A stretch of 64,000 bases of DNA from Ruegeria arenilitoris (lineage in GTDB: Bacteria > Pseudomonadota > Alphaproteobacteria > Rhodobacterales > Rhodobacteraceae), in NCBI RefSeq assembly GCF_013032855.1, contig NZ_WQDA01000003.1, forward strand, positions 434,001 to 498,000. Reading direction: 5' to 3'. Position 1 is the stretch's first letter. Each line of letters opens with the position of its first letter. Both the position numbers and the translations under genes were made by a program. This document shows positions 53,061 through 61,650 of the stretch, piece after piece. Under the pieces are notes generated by a model. That model made no database searches, was not told where the DNA came from, and saw nothing but the letters and a program-made list of their open reading frames with translations.

Positions 53061-54454
53061 CAGTCCTTGGGCCCGATCATCTGCTCGGGGCGCACGACGG
53101 CATCAAAGGTTGCCTCGTCGACGAAGCCCAGCTTGATGGCCTCTTCCTTCAGCGTGGTGCCGTTCTTGTGCGCAGTCTTGGCGACCGTGGTGGCGTTGTC
53201 GTAACCGATGGTGGGGGCCAGGGCAGTAACCAGCATCAGCGATTCCTTCATCAGCTTGTCGATGCGCGCCTCGTTGGCCTTGGTGCCCAGCAGCATGCGC
53301 TCGGTAAAGCTGTCGGTCGCGTCGCCCAGCAGCTGGATCGACTGCAGCAGGTTGTAGGCCATCATCGGGTTGTAGACGTTCAGCTCGAAATGGCCTTGGC
53401 TGCCGGCGAACTTGATCGCAGCGTCATTGCCCATGACGTGGGCGGCGACCTGGGTCAGCGCCTCGGCCTGGGTCGGGTTGACCTTGCCTGGCATGATCGA
53501 CGATCCGGGCTCGTTCTCCGGCAGGATCAGTTCACCCAGACCCGAACGCGGCCCCGAGCCGAGGAAGCGGATGTCGTTGGCGATCTTGTAGCAGCTGCCC
53601 GCGACGGTGGCCAAGGCGCCCGAGAGGAACACCATGGCGTCATGAGCGGCCAGCGACTCGAATTTGTTGGGCGCGGTTACGAAGGGCAGGCCGGTGATTT
53701 CGGCCATGTTGGCGGCGACGGCCTCGGCCCAGCCTTTCTGGGTGTTCAGCCCGGTGCCGACGGCGGTGCCGCCCTGCGCCAGCTCGTAGATGCCGGGCAT
53801 GGCAGCATTCACACGGGCGATGCCCTGACGGATCTGGTGGGCGTAGCCGCTAAATTCCTGGCCCAGGGTCAGCGGGGTCGCGTCCTGCGTGTGAGTGCGG
53901 CCGATCTTGATGATGTCCTTGAATTCCGCCGACTTCTGCCCGAGCCCGGCGGCCAGCTTTTCCAGCCCCGGCAGCAGCACGTCACGCACGCTCATAGCGG
54001 TGGCGATATGCATGGCGGTGGGGAAGGTGTCGTTCGATGATTGTCCCATGTTGCAGTGATCGTTCGGGTGCACCGGATCCTTCGAGCCGATCACGCCGCC
54101 CAGGATCTCGATCGCGCGGTTCGCGATGACCTCGTTGGCGTTCATGTTCGACTGGGTGCCTGATCCGGTCTGCCAGACGACCAGAGGGAAATTGTCGTCG
54201 AACTTGCCCTCGATCACCTCGCCGGCGGCCTGGATGATGGCGTCGGCGATGCGTGCGTCCAGCTTGCCCGTGGCCTTGTTCTGCATGGCGCAGGCCTTCT
54301 TGACCACGCCCAGCGCGCGCACGATGGCGACGGGCTGCTTCTCCCATCCGATGGGGAAGTTCATGATCGAGCGCTGCGTCTGCGCCCCCCAATACTTGTC
54401 GGCAGGAACCTCGAGCGGGCCAAAACTGTCGGATTCGGTGCGGGTCTGAGACAT
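53060..54454 (-). CDS. fumC: Fumarate hydratase, class II
   Basis: Iron-independent fumarase of the TCA cycle, 464 residues, acting as a tetramer. The fumarase/aspartase signature [16 protein letters not shown] lies near residues 316-331, the first conserved stretch is [20 protein letters not shown], and the second is [20 protein letters not shown]. It is the first gene of an operon with DUF4169 and the RHH gene. The ATG at 54454 has GGAG in the region upstream. Confidence 0.97.
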   Translation of the reverse strand: MSQTRTESDSFGPLEVPADKYWGAQTQRSIMNFPIGWEKQPVAIVRALGVVKKACAMQNKATGKLDARIADAIIQAAGEVIEGKFDDNFPLVVWQTGSGTQSNMNANEVIANRAIEILGGVIGSKDPVHPNDHCNMGQSSNDTFPTAMHIATAMSVRDVLLPGLEKLAAGLGQKSAEFKDIIKIGRTHTQDATPLTLGQEFSGYAHQIRQGIARVNAAMPGIYELAQGGTAVGTGLNTQKGWAEAVAANMAEITGLPFVTAPNKFESLAAHDAMVFLSGALATVAGSCYKIANDIRFLGSGPRSGLGELILPENEPGSSIMPGKVNPTQAEALTQVAAHVMGNDAAIKFAGSQGHFELNVYNPMMAYNLLQSIQLLGDATDSFTERMLLGTKANEARIDKLMKESLMLVTALAPTIGYDNATTVAKTAHKNGTTLKEEAIKLGFVDEATFDAVVRPEQMIGPKD

Positions 54455-54662
54455 CTGTCACTCCGTCTGGTATGCAGTCGCATGCCGTTTAACCGCAGCT
54501 AAGCTATGGTTCAATCGGCCAGTTGCGCGCACCTTAGTCCGAAGGGCAAAAAAGGTATAGCCATGCGGTGTGCGTCACTTTTCTGGGTCGGTCACAGGCC
54601 CGTACCATTGTGCCCGACCCCGGCTGAGCTAAGATAAAGAAGGCAACCGCGGAGAAAGAACC

Positions 54663-55226
54663 ATGAATCGCTCAGACCGGACCTCATCTTTCGCGCAAAT
54701 GGCCCGATGGCTGTCGGTACTGGCGATTGGGCTATTGTTGGCGTCTCCTGGATGGGCGCAGGACATCGGTCCCTTTGTCGGCGACTATGTCGGATCTGCC
54801 GACGTGGTGGATGCGGACGGGTCGTCGACCCCGCGCGACATGAGCGTTTCGATCGCAGAGACCGGCGAAGGGTTCGTGGTCAAATGGAAGACTACCACCT
54901 ACAAAGCCGACGGTCGGGTGAAAGAACAAAGCTTTTCGGTCGAGTTCCGACCTTCTGATAGGAACAACATCTATTCCGCAGCCATGAAGCGGAATGTCTT
55001 CGGTCATGAGGTTCCGTTGGACCCAATGAAGGGTGAGCCTTTTGTCTGGGGGCGGATCGAAGGGGAAACGCTGACCGTCTTCTCGCTGTTCATAGATGAG
55101 GATGGTGGGTACGAATTGCAGCAATATGACCGGACGCTGGCCGAGGGTGGGCTGAACCTATCCTTTTCTCGGTTTAGAGATGGACAGAAGTCGCGCTCGG
55201 TCGAAACATTCCTGAAAAAACAATAG
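54663..55226 (+). CDS. Exported protein of unknown function
   Basis: A 187-residue protein with a signal peptide (WLSVLAIGLLLASPGWAQD, cleavage near residue 33). The mature part is about 155 residues and predicted mainly beta (VGDYVGSADVVDADG, VVKWKTTTYKADGRVKEQSF, WGRIEGETLTVFSLFIDEDG), like a lipocalin-type beta-barrel. I do not recognise a family name. The site GGAGAAAG is well placed. It is monocistronic and convergent with sspB. Confidence 0.75.
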   Translation: MNRSDRTSSFAQMARWLSVLAIGLLLASPGWAQDIGPFVGDYVGSADVVDADGSSTPRDMSVSIAETGEGFVVKWKTTTYKADGRVKEQSFSVEFRPSDRNNIYSAAMKRNVFGHEVPLDPMKGEPFVWGRIEGETLTVFSLFIDEDGGYELQQYDRTLAEGGLNLSFSRFRDGQKSRSVETFLKKQ

Positions 55227-55267
55227 GCTCCGCCGAAAAAAGCGAAGCCTTGTCCAATGGATGCGAA

Positions 55268-55732
55268 TTACTTGCGGAAGCTGTCCAGCGATACGATATC
55301 CGCATCATGATGCGGCTCGTCTTCGGGTTCGACCTCGATCGACTCGGCATCGATTTCCGCTGGGTCCTCATCCTCTTCGTCCGAGCTTTCGAAGCGCAGG
55401 CCGAATTCGACCGAGGGATCGACAAAGGTCTGGATGGCCGAATAGGGGATATACAACGGCTCCGGAGCGTCACCGAAATTCAGCGTGATGGCAAATCCGT
55501 CCTCGCCAACCTCGAGATTCTCGAACCAGTGCTGCACCACGATCGTCATCTCGTCAGGGTAGCGTTCGCGCAGCCAGTCAGCGATTTCGACGCCGGGCTC
55601 ACGGGTATCGAACGTGATGAAGAAATGGTGCGCGCCGGGCAATCCGGTTTCGGAAACGCGCTTCAGAACAGTCTTGATCAGCCCGCGCATAGCGGTGTGC
55701 ATCAAGTTGCCGTAGTCAATGCCTTGCGACAT
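55268..55732 (-). CDS. sspB: ClpXP adaptor SspB (alpha type)
   Basis: Adaptor that holds SsrA-tagged proteins for ClpXP; 154 residues. The folded part (about 1-110) includes DYGNLMHTAMRGLIKTVL and ITFDTREPGVEIADWL, and continues to NFGDAPEPLYIPYSAIQTFVD, where the substrate groove lies. An acidic flexible linker (about 118-144) is followed by the C-terminal ClpX-binding tail DADIVSLDSFRK. This is the alphaproteobacterial form that recognises tags beginning AANDN. The ssrA gene with tag ANDNRAPVAVAA is 2 kb away, so adaptor and tag are in the same window. Confidence 0.93.
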   Translation of the reverse strand: MSQGIDYGNLMHTAMRGLIKTVLKRVSETGLPGAHHFFITFDTREPGVEIADWLRERYPDEMTIVVQHWFENLEVGEDGFAITLNFGDAPEPLYIPYSAIQTFVDPSVEFGLRFESSDEEDEDPAEIDAESIEVEPEDEPHHDADIVSLDSFRK

Positions 55733-55808
55733 GTGTCATCCTCGAAAGTGGTTACCCCAAGCATAAGGGATTTGATCGGAAACGAAAGAGCGGGTTGCGT
55801 CTGATTGT

Positions 55809-57116
55809 TCAAACCAGATGCAGGATTGCGCCTGCTCCTATCATGATGCCCAGCGTCATTGCCAGACCGGTTTTTCTTATGAAAATCAAGACTCCGGCAA
55901 GGCATGTCAATCCAACGGCTGCGATGTGCAAGGTCGAAAAAACCGGAATGGGTAGTGAGATCGGACCAATCTGGACTTCTCCGATGGTTCCAAACAGGAC
56001 ATGCAGTCCGAACCACACCGACAGGTTGAGAATCACACCGACGACCGCCGCGGTAATTGCGCGCAATGCGCCCGACAGTCTTGGTCTTTGTGCTATGACG
56101 TCCAAGTAAGGCGCGGCAACGAATATCCACAGGAAGCACGGAACGAAGGTCGCCCACAGCGCAACGACCCCGGCTGCCAGCGCAAGGGACATCCCGCCCG
56201 CCAACTGCCCGGCGAGCATGGCGACGAATTGCGTGACCAGTATCAATGGGCCGGGGGTGGTTTCTGCCAGTCCCAGCGCATCGATCATCTGATCGGTAGA
56301 GATCCATTGATAGTTCTCGACGACCGTCTGGGTCATGTAGGCCAGAACCGCATAGGCCCCGCCGAAAGTGACTACTGCCAATCGTGCAAAGAACCAGCCC
56401 AGATCGCTTAGCAACGTCTGGCCGAAAAGGGTCAACAACACCAGCGGAGCCAACCATAGAACCAGCCAGAGTGCTGCGGTCCGCACGGGTCGAGCCAATG
56501 CGGGATCGACATTCTGTGACACCGAAGGCTGCTCTGAAGGCTTACGTGAATAGCCCCAGACAGCCGCAGCCAGAATGATCAGGGGGAAAGATAGATTCAG
56601 AGCGAAGATCGCCAGGAACGCCAGTATCGCAAGAATCCCGGGCTCTGCCCCAGATAGAGTTTTGCGAGAAAGATTGAGCACCGCCTGGAGAACGATCACG
56701 ATAACCGTGGCCTTGATCCCGAGGAATGCAGCCTGGACCAGGAGAAGGTCTCCGTAGGCGGCATACAGGCCGACCAGCACGGCTATCACCAGCGCTCCGG
56801 GAAAAACGAACAGGCCGCCGGCAATCAGCCCGCCCGGCACGCCCCGCAGCCGCCAACCGGCATAGGTGGCCAGTTGCATGGCTTCGGGGCCGGGCAGCAA
56901 CATGCACAACGACAGCGCGCGCAGAAAGCTCTGCTCATCCAACCATGGCCGCCGTTCGACCAATTCCTGGTGCATCAATGAGATCTGTGCCGCTGGGCCA
57001 CCAAATGAGAGGAGGCCGATGCGGCCGAACACCCGGACCAGTTCTGACAGTGGGGGGTTCACTACAGGGGATCCGCCCTGCATGCGCCGGTTTCGGCGGT
57101 CCTCGGGCGGCTCCAT
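55809..57116 (-). CDS. chrA: Chromate transporter ChrA (long, two-domain)
   Basis: Inner-membrane protein of the CHR family; 435 residues with two similar halves, each with the FGxGLLSFGGPAAQI-like start (GRIGLLSFGGPAAQISLMHQ; RLAVVTFGGAYAVLAYM) and the conserved PGPEAMQLATYAGWR / TTPGPLILVTQFVAML. About ten to twelve membrane helices. Such proteins pump chromate or sulfate-like oxyanions out. Chromate resistance is not tested by sequence. The start at 57116 gives a charged leader; GTG or ATG codons at 57083 and later in the first 30 residues are also possible. Confidence 0.88.
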   Translation of the reverse strand: MEPPEDRRNRRMQGGSPVVNPPLSELVRVFGRIGLLSFGGPAAQISLMHQELVERRPWLDEQSFLRALSLCMLLPGPEAMQLATYAGWRLRGVPGGLIAGGLFVFPGALVIAVLVGLYAAYGDLLLVQAAFLGIKATVIVIVLQAVLNLSRKTLSGAEPGILAILAFLAIFALNLSFPLIILAAAVWGYSRKPSEQPSVSQNVDPALARPVRTAALWLVLWLAPLVLLTLFGQTLLSDLGWFFARLAVVTFGGAYAVLAYMTQTVVENYQWISTDQMIDALGLAETTPGPLILVTQFVAMLAGQLAGGMSLALAAGVVALWATFVPCFLWIFVAAPYLDVIAQRPRLSGALRAITAAVVGVILNLSVWFGLHVLFGTIGEVQIGPISLPIPVFSTLHIAAVGLTCLAGVLIFIRKTGLAMTLGIMIGAGAILHLV

Positions 57117-57243
57117 CCGATATTCGGAGCATAGGTGCCGATCCGACCACCAGCGATCATTGGAAATTGCGCAGCCATGGCATGTGCCCCTTTGGATTTG
57201 GAGACATGCGAACCCGGGCTGCCGCCGGGCAGGGCGTTCACAT

Positions 57244-57278
57244 GCTGACCCCGTGTGCTCTTGCTACTCGGGGTCAGC
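57244..57278. terminator. Long perfect hairpin after the SnoaL-like gene
   Basis: Arms GCTGACCCCG/CGGGGTCAGC of 10 perfect bases with a 15-base loop, 21 bases beyond the SnoaL-like stop. No T-run, so the role is uncertain: terminator, protein site or RNA end. Confidence 0.45.
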
Positions 57279-57298
57279 ACGCGCGGTCAAGAACCGGT

Positions 57299-57730
57299 TC
57301 AGGCCCAGTCCAGCCGTTGCCCTGTCATGCAAACGGGCAAGGTATCCTGCGGGAACTGGCCGAGCTGTTCGAACAGGGAAACGAAGTCGAACTGGTTGTA
57401 GGCTTCGACCATCTTGTCACCTTTGAAGCGCGCCATAACTTGGCCTGTGACCTCCAAGGGCGCGCCGTTGTCCGCCCGCGAGGTCCGCACATGCAGAACG
57501 GCCGACGCCCAATCGCCGTTTTCGATAATTTTGGGCAAGTCCACCTGGATTTCGCCCAGAACGTGCCGAAAGGCCATGACCAGGTCGCGAAAGTCGTCCG
57601 CCCCGACCTGCATTTCGGGTATCAGCCCTTCGGCCATCGTTTCCGGGGCAAAATACTGGTCGATCGCGTCAATATTGCCTTTTTCCCAGACCTCGGAATA
57701 CCAGGCTCTGAGTATCTCTGAATTAGTCAT
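57299..57730 (-). CDS. SnoaL-like polyketide-cyclase-fold protein
   Basis: A 143-residue protein of the NTF2-like/SnoaL fold, such as NSEILRAWYSEVWEKGNIDAIDQYFAPE with the family aromatic-W start, then VGADDFRDLVMAFRHVLGEIQV and a beta-sheet part (VTGQVMARFKGDKMVEAYNQFDFVSLFEQLG). Members catalyse ring or isomerase reactions or only bind small ligands. No catalytic residue can be assigned. It stands alone between chrA and the tmRNA gene. Confidence 0.82.
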   Translation of the reverse strand: MTNSEILRAWYSEVWEKGNIDAIDQYFAPETMAEGLIPEMQVGADDFRDLVMAFRHVLGEIQVDLPKIIENGDWASAVLHVRTSRADNGAPLEVTGQVMARFKGDKMVEAYNQFDFVSLFEQLGQFPQDTLPVCMTGQRLDWA

Positions 57731-57829
57731 CCCAACTCTCCTGTCTGTCTTCCGCTACTTTGAATGACAGGAGTGAACAGTTTCTGAATAGCGGCCAAAT
57801 TCGGCGCAAAAACTCAGACAAAATCCAGG

Positions 57830-58140
57830 GAAATGCAGGTTTCTGTTGCCAGGTACCTGCGAACCCCGCCTTACGCGGCTAGGCGCAAGGACTTAAGTTT
57901 CGGTCTGGTTACTGCTTACGCAGCAACTGCAACCGGAGCACGATTGTCATTTGCAATTGTACTGTTTTCGCCGGTAACGGTGGCAGACAGCCGAGACAAA
58001 GCTAACCCCTTTAGACGTTCGTCGATCCTGTTTCGGCCCCATGATCCCCAAATGAAGGATGTATGGTGGAGCCGCCGGGTACCGCCCCCGGGTCCGATCC
58101 GCTTATTACGAGCGCGTTTATGTCCATAGTCCCGAAGGAC
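57830..58140 (-). ncRNA. ssrA: Two-piece (permuted) tmRNA, SsrA
   Basis: The RNA rescues stalled ribosomes and tags their proteins. In gene order on the minus strand: acceptor piece (about 58140-58064), a short 23-base spacer (58063-58041), then the coding piece starting at 58040. The acceptor piece ends CGGCTCCACCA with CCA encoded at 58066-58064 and carries a 5-base T-stem CCGGG/CCCGG around a 7-base loop. The coding piece begins GGGGCCGAAACAGGATCGAC, whose first 7 bases pair with CGGCTCC to form the acceptor stem. The tag frame at 57954-57916 reads ANDNRAPVAVAA-stop from resume codon GCA. This circularly permuted form is normal for alphaproteobacteria. The 5' and 3' ends are approximate. 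Confidence 0.95.
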
Positions 58141-58146
58141 AGGATT

Positions 58147-58175
58147 TATATAGGTGAGGATATTTGCGGATGCAA
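58147..58175 (-). promoter_or_regulatory. Sigma-70 promoter of ssrA
   Basis: On the minus strand TTGCAT (58175-58170) and TATATA (58152-58147) are 17 bases apart. The implied start near 58140 lies about 75 bases before the acceptor CCA end, as expected. Confidence 0.7.
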
Positions 58176-58214
58176 ACCCCCAAAGCGCGGGATCATGGCG
58201 ATTTTTCCAACCTT

Positions 58215-58577
58215 TCACGCGGGCTTCGTCAGGTTGGCGGCAATCAACCAGATTGCCAGCACTAATTCGATTCCGCCGAAGGTCAGCGCCTTGGCCAAGG
58301 GGGGATTGTCCAGCAGAACCGACACGAACCGACCCAGCGCCGCGCCCGCATAGACCACGCCCAACATCGCGTAGGCCATCGGGTGGTTCAGCCACAATAC
58401 GGCGATGCCGGTCACGACAAACAGCCCGCCGACCGAGGCCCGCATCTCGCTGAGGCCCATCGTGCTGTTGGTGGGCGCAAGGTCCAGCGAGGCCGCCGTC
58501 CAGGCCGGAGCCAGAAAGCCGAACAGGCCAAAGCCGATGGTCAGAAGGGCTGCGATGATGTTGAGTATTCCGGTCAT
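58215..58577 (-). CDS. DUF4345-like small membrane protein
   Basis: A 120-residue protein with four hydrophobic helices (about 4-24, 45-63, 68-88, 98-116) and short polar loops. It begins MTGILNIIAALLTIGFGLFGF. This matches four-helix DUF4345-type proteins, whose function is unknown. The ATG at 58577 has GAGG upstream; an in-frame extension would add 33 residues outside the fold. It follows the membrane protein at 58642 in the same direction with a gap of 64 bases. Confidence 0.72.
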   Translation of the reverse strand: MTGILNIIAALLTIGFGLFGFLAPAWTAASLDLAPTNSTMGLSEMRASVGGLFVVTGIAVLWLNHPMAYAMLGVVYAGAALGRFVSVLLDNPPLAKALTFGGIELVLAIWLIAANLTKPA

Positions 58578-58641
58578 TGGGGCCTCGCTTTTCAAATGCC
58601 TGCCCGTCGAACCTAATCTGTTTCGGGGCAGGGGGAAGACC

Positions 58642-59292
58642 TCAGATTGCGGCCCAGAGGCCGAGCACCCCCACAAGGATCAGGCTGAGCGCCCAGACCA
58701 TTTCCAGGTTGAACCAGCTGCGAGACAGAAACTGCAGGCCCAGCCAGCGATAGACCGCGAAGGCCAGCGCACCGCCGCCCAGCATCATAGCGCCCGTATG
58801 GACCGCGGCCACAGCCAGGACCAGCAGGCCATTGGTGCCCATGATCTCTGACACGGCTCTGTGGCCGGTATCCAGCTCGTCCAGCCCGCACAGGCCCAGA
58901 TAGATCGGGACCAGCATCAGCGCCGCACCATGCGCCAACGCCACCAGAAACGACCACAGCGCCAGCCGACTGGGCGGTACGCGCGCCAGAAACCGTGGGT
59001 GGCGCCGGGTGATCGCGATGTAGAGGCCCATAGCGATCACGATCAGGGCCGCTCCGATCCGGATTTCGCGCTGATAGTCTACAAGGATGGTCATCAGCGC
59101 AAAGGGCAGCAAAACACCCAGCATCGCCACAAAATGCCCGCCCGCCAGCGCTGCCAACGCGCGCCAGAGAGCGGATTGGCGTTGCTCCATCAATGCCGCC
59201 GACACGGCCAACGGCCAGCCCATACCGGGGTTCAACCCGTGATAGGCACCGCTCAGAACAACGGCCAGCCAGAGGCCGGCCGTCGATGTCAT
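58642..59292 (-). CDS. Membrane protein next to mtoX, function unknown
   Basis: A 216-residue protein with six hydrophobic segments. The first contains LSGAYHGLNPGMGWPLAVSAAL, and later LVALAHGAALMLVPIYLGL holds a histidine in a helix. This reminds one of metal-transport families with histidine in helices (NiCoT/RcnA-like, CcdA-like), but I cannot assign it. It starts 13 bases after the mtoX stop, so both are probably one transcript. A role in metal supply to MtoX is only an inference. Confidence 0.75.
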   Translation of the reverse strand: MTSTAGLWLAVVLSGAYHGLNPGMGWPLAVSAALMEQRQSALWRALAALAGGHFVAMLGVLLPFALMTILVDYQREIRIGAALIVIAMGLYIAITRRHPRFLARVPPSRLALWSFLVALAHGAALMLVPIYLGLCGLDELDTGHRAVSEIMGTNGLLVLAVAAVHTGAMMLGGGALAFAVYRWLGLQFLSRSWFNLEMVWALSLILVGVLGLWAAI

Positions 59293-59305
59293 CAAGACGT
59301 CCAAT

Positions 59306-60706
59306 TCAGACCGAAGGGTAGCAGAAACTGTCGGTGGAGCAGTCTCCTCCCTCAAGCCGGATCTGGTGGCTGCGATACCCTTTCGGAAAATCCACCCAGA
59401 AATCCTTGTCCAGTGTCAGGCCGCCTTTTTCGCCTACATCCGCCTTGACCATCGCAGCGCCGCGATCGCCAGGATAGAATTGGTCATCCCATGTGGAATA
59501 GAGCGAATTGGTCCAGTAGACGCGTTTGCCGTCACGGCTGATCTCGACCATCTGCGGGCCATAACCAAAGTCCTTGCCGTTGGGATGCTTGGTTTTCTTG
59601 ACGATTCCGCCGATCTCGACCTTGCCGGCCAGCTTGGGCTTCATCGGGTCCGAGACATCGTATTGGTGCATTTCACCGGTGCCCCAGCACGCGACATACA
59701 GGTATTTGTCGTCCAAGCTCAGGTCGATGTCGGTCACCAGAGGCGGCACCGCCGAGAACCCTTTGAGCAGATCGGGAAGATCATCCGGATCAGCGGGTTG
59801 CGGGTCGATCGTGATGGTCTTCTTGGCCTCGAAACTGCCATCCTTGTTGCGCCACCAGGTAAAGATTGCGCCCTGAAGATTGGTGGTGTCGACCACCACA
59901 CCGCAGAACCCGTATTGCTTGACCGGGTCATGCGCCGGCCGGATTTCCAGCGCCATCTGGTGGTTCTCGCCCAAATCGATGGTCTGGATGTTGGTGCGGT
60001 CGCGCAGGTTCCAGAAATGGATCCGGTGGCCATATTTGTTCGACAGAAGATCTTCGGCCACGATCCCGTTTTCGAATTGCGGGGGCAGACCCCATTCGGA
60101 ACTGACCATGTAGTCACGCGGCAGGTTCCACCAGAAATCATAGTGCTTGTCCTGCACGCCGCGCTCGATCTCGTAACGCCCGATGATGTCGAAGGTCTCG
60201 CAATCCATGATGAAGATGCCCGGAGGTCCATCGGTGCCATCCGGCCCGCCACCGCCCAAGGTGCTGACATAGATGCCTTCGGGTCCGCAATGGATCGTGT
60301 GGGGGCGGGAATATCCCGTCTTTGCAAAGACTTCTTCGGGTTCGATGATCTTGTGAATTTTGGCCTTCAGCGGCTCTTTCACGTCAATCACGTGGATCCG
60401 GCTGGAACGGATACCGGGGATGATCAGGTACCGGCGCTCAAGAAAAGCGTGGCCGGTCAGCGGAGACAGGGCCGAGGAGCAGGCGTTCCATCCGAAATGG
60501 TGAAACTCGTCGCCCTTGTTGGGCATCATCACCTTGTGAACGATCTTTCCGTAATCGCCCGAAGTTGGGTCGACATTCACAACCGCCAAGCCATCGGGCT
60601 GCGAAAAATCGGGGCTGAGCATCAGCGTGAAGGCCAAGGTTTCGGGCGGGGCCTCCATGGCCATCTTGGCGGATGGATAGAATGTTGGATCCGGTCTTTT
60701 GTTCAT
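59306..60706 (-). CDS. mtoX: Methanethiol oxidase (selenium-binding protein 56 family)
   Basis: Oxidises methanethiol to formaldehyde, sulfide and peroxide; the family includes Hyphomicrobium MtoX and human SELENBP1. The 466 residues form a seven-blade propeller. Expected histidine-rich metal segments are visible: FHHFGWNACSS near residue 70, SRPHTIHCGPEG near 133, LVTDIDLSLDDKYLYVACWG near 330, GEMHQYDVSD after it and YRSHQIRLEGGDCSTDSFC at the C terminus. No signal peptide is seen, so the protein may be cytoplasmic, unlike some described members. GGGAGG precedes ATG 60706. The FadR-type regulator lies just upstream in the same direction. Confidence 0.93.
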   Translation of the reverse strand: MNKRPDPTFYPSAKMAMEAPPETLAFTLMLSPDFSQPDGLAVVNVDPTSGDYGKIVHKVMMPNKGDEFHHFGWNACSSALSPLTGHAFLERRYLIIPGIRSSRIHVIDVKEPLKAKIHKIIEPEEVFAKTGYSRPHTIHCGPEGIYVSTLGGGGPDGTDGPPGIFIMDCETFDIIGRYEIERGVQDKHYDFWWNLPRDYMVSSEWGLPPQFENGIVAEDLLSNKYGHRIHFWNLRDRTNIQTIDLGENHQMALEIRPAHDPVKQYGFCGVVVDTTNLQGAIFTWWRNKDGSFEAKKTITIDPQPADPDDLPDLLKGFSAVPPLVTDIDLSLDDKYLYVACWGTGEMHQYDVSDPMKPKLAGKVEIGGIVKKTKHPNGKDFGYGPQMVEISRDGKRVYWTNSLYSTWDDQFYPGDRGAAMVKADVGEKGGLTLDKDFWVDFPKGYRSHQIRLEGGDCSTDSFCYPSV

Positions 60707-60833
60707 AACGTCCTCCCGTAAGTCATTGAAAATCAATTTTATTGAGAGTGCCGGTCTTCCCGCCGGATGATGGTCTGCCTGCTCGAGTGTCCTTTCCGTT
60801 GATGTGATGCGTCAAGAAGAATTCAGAGTGTCT

Positions 60834-61565
60834 TCAGGCCGGTTTCCGCCGACGTTCGGCCACATCATGGGCCAGGCGGCGGGTGTAGGTTTCCAGTTCG
60901 ACCAGCGCGGCGTCGACGGTCTCGGCGTCCTGCGCCTCCAGCGCGTCGGCGATCTTGCTGTGCAGGCGGATGATCTCCTCGCGCGAGCGGGCGGTGAAGG
61001 TGATCATGTTCATCAGGGGCTGCATCGCCTCGACGGCTCCGGCCAGTTGATAGGACAGGACAGGGTTGCCCGCACCATCCACCAGCGCCCGGTGAAAGGC
61101 CACGTCCGAGGCGCAGAAGGCCTCATCCGTCAGACCGGGTTGAGCCTGACGGAAGATTTCCGCGCGCATGGTGGCCAATTGATCGGCGGTGCGCCGCTGG
61201 GCCGACAGGGGCGCGCAAGCCCGTTCCAACGCATAGCGGGCCTCGCAGGCGGTGTCGAAGCTGACCTCGTTCATCGACAGCAACAGCGTCGAAGTCGTGA
61301 TCTGCTGAGAATAGGCGTCCTGGAAACTCAGCCGGTTGACGAAGGCACCCCCCGTCGCGCCGCGCTGGGTACGGATCAGCGATTGCGCCGCCAGCCGTTT
61401 CAGCGCCTCGCGCACGGTGGGGCGCGACACCTGGAACTGGTCCGCAAGCTCGGATTCCGAGGGCAGGCGCTCGTCCACGATCAGCTCTCCTGATACGATG
61501 GCATCGCGGATGGCCTGGGCGATCTGCGCGGACAGGTCGGTGCTTTTCTGGGGATCGATTTTCAT
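60834..61565 (-). CDS. GntR-family regulator (FadR/FCD type)
   Basis: A 243-residue regulator with an N-terminal winged HTH (LPSESELADQFQVSRPTVREA) and a C-terminal all-helical FCD domain with metal/ligand residues in DVAFHRALVDGAGNP and the late LHSKIADALEAQD. It reads towards mtoX, 128 bases away, and is divergent from the DUF2182 gene. Tandem FadR-type operators lie directly upstream, so it likely represses itself and the right-hand operon. In Roseobacters a GntR gene sits beside dmdA, which supports a DMSP-related role. Confidence 0.9.
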   Translation of the reverse strand: MKIDPQKSTDLSAQIAQAIRDAIVSGELIVDERLPSESELADQFQVSRPTVREALKRLAAQSLIRTQRGATGGAFVNRLSFQDAYSQQITTSTLLLSMNEVSFDTACEARYALERACAPLSAQRRTADQLATMRAEIFRQAQPGLTDEAFCASDVAFHRALVDGAGNPVLSYQLAGAVEAMQPLMNMITFTARSREEIIRLHSKIADALEAQDAETVDAALVELETYTRRLAHDVAERRRKPA

Positions 61566-61593
61566 CTTCTGCAGGCCGCCGTGAAAAATTTAT

Positions 61594-61619
61594 TTGTCTG
61601 ACATTTAAAAGTCTGACAT
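61594..61619. promoter_or_regulatory. Tandem FadR-type operators
   Basis: TTGTCTGACAT (61594-61604) and AAGTCTGACAT (61609-61619), 15 bases apart, fit the pattern tnGTnnnACna of FCD-type GntR sites. They lie between the GntR start and the DUF2182 start, in an AT-rich promoter region. Confidence 0.65.
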
Positions 61620-61650
61620 TTGAAAAGCAAGCACCGAGTCGGGAGGGAAC

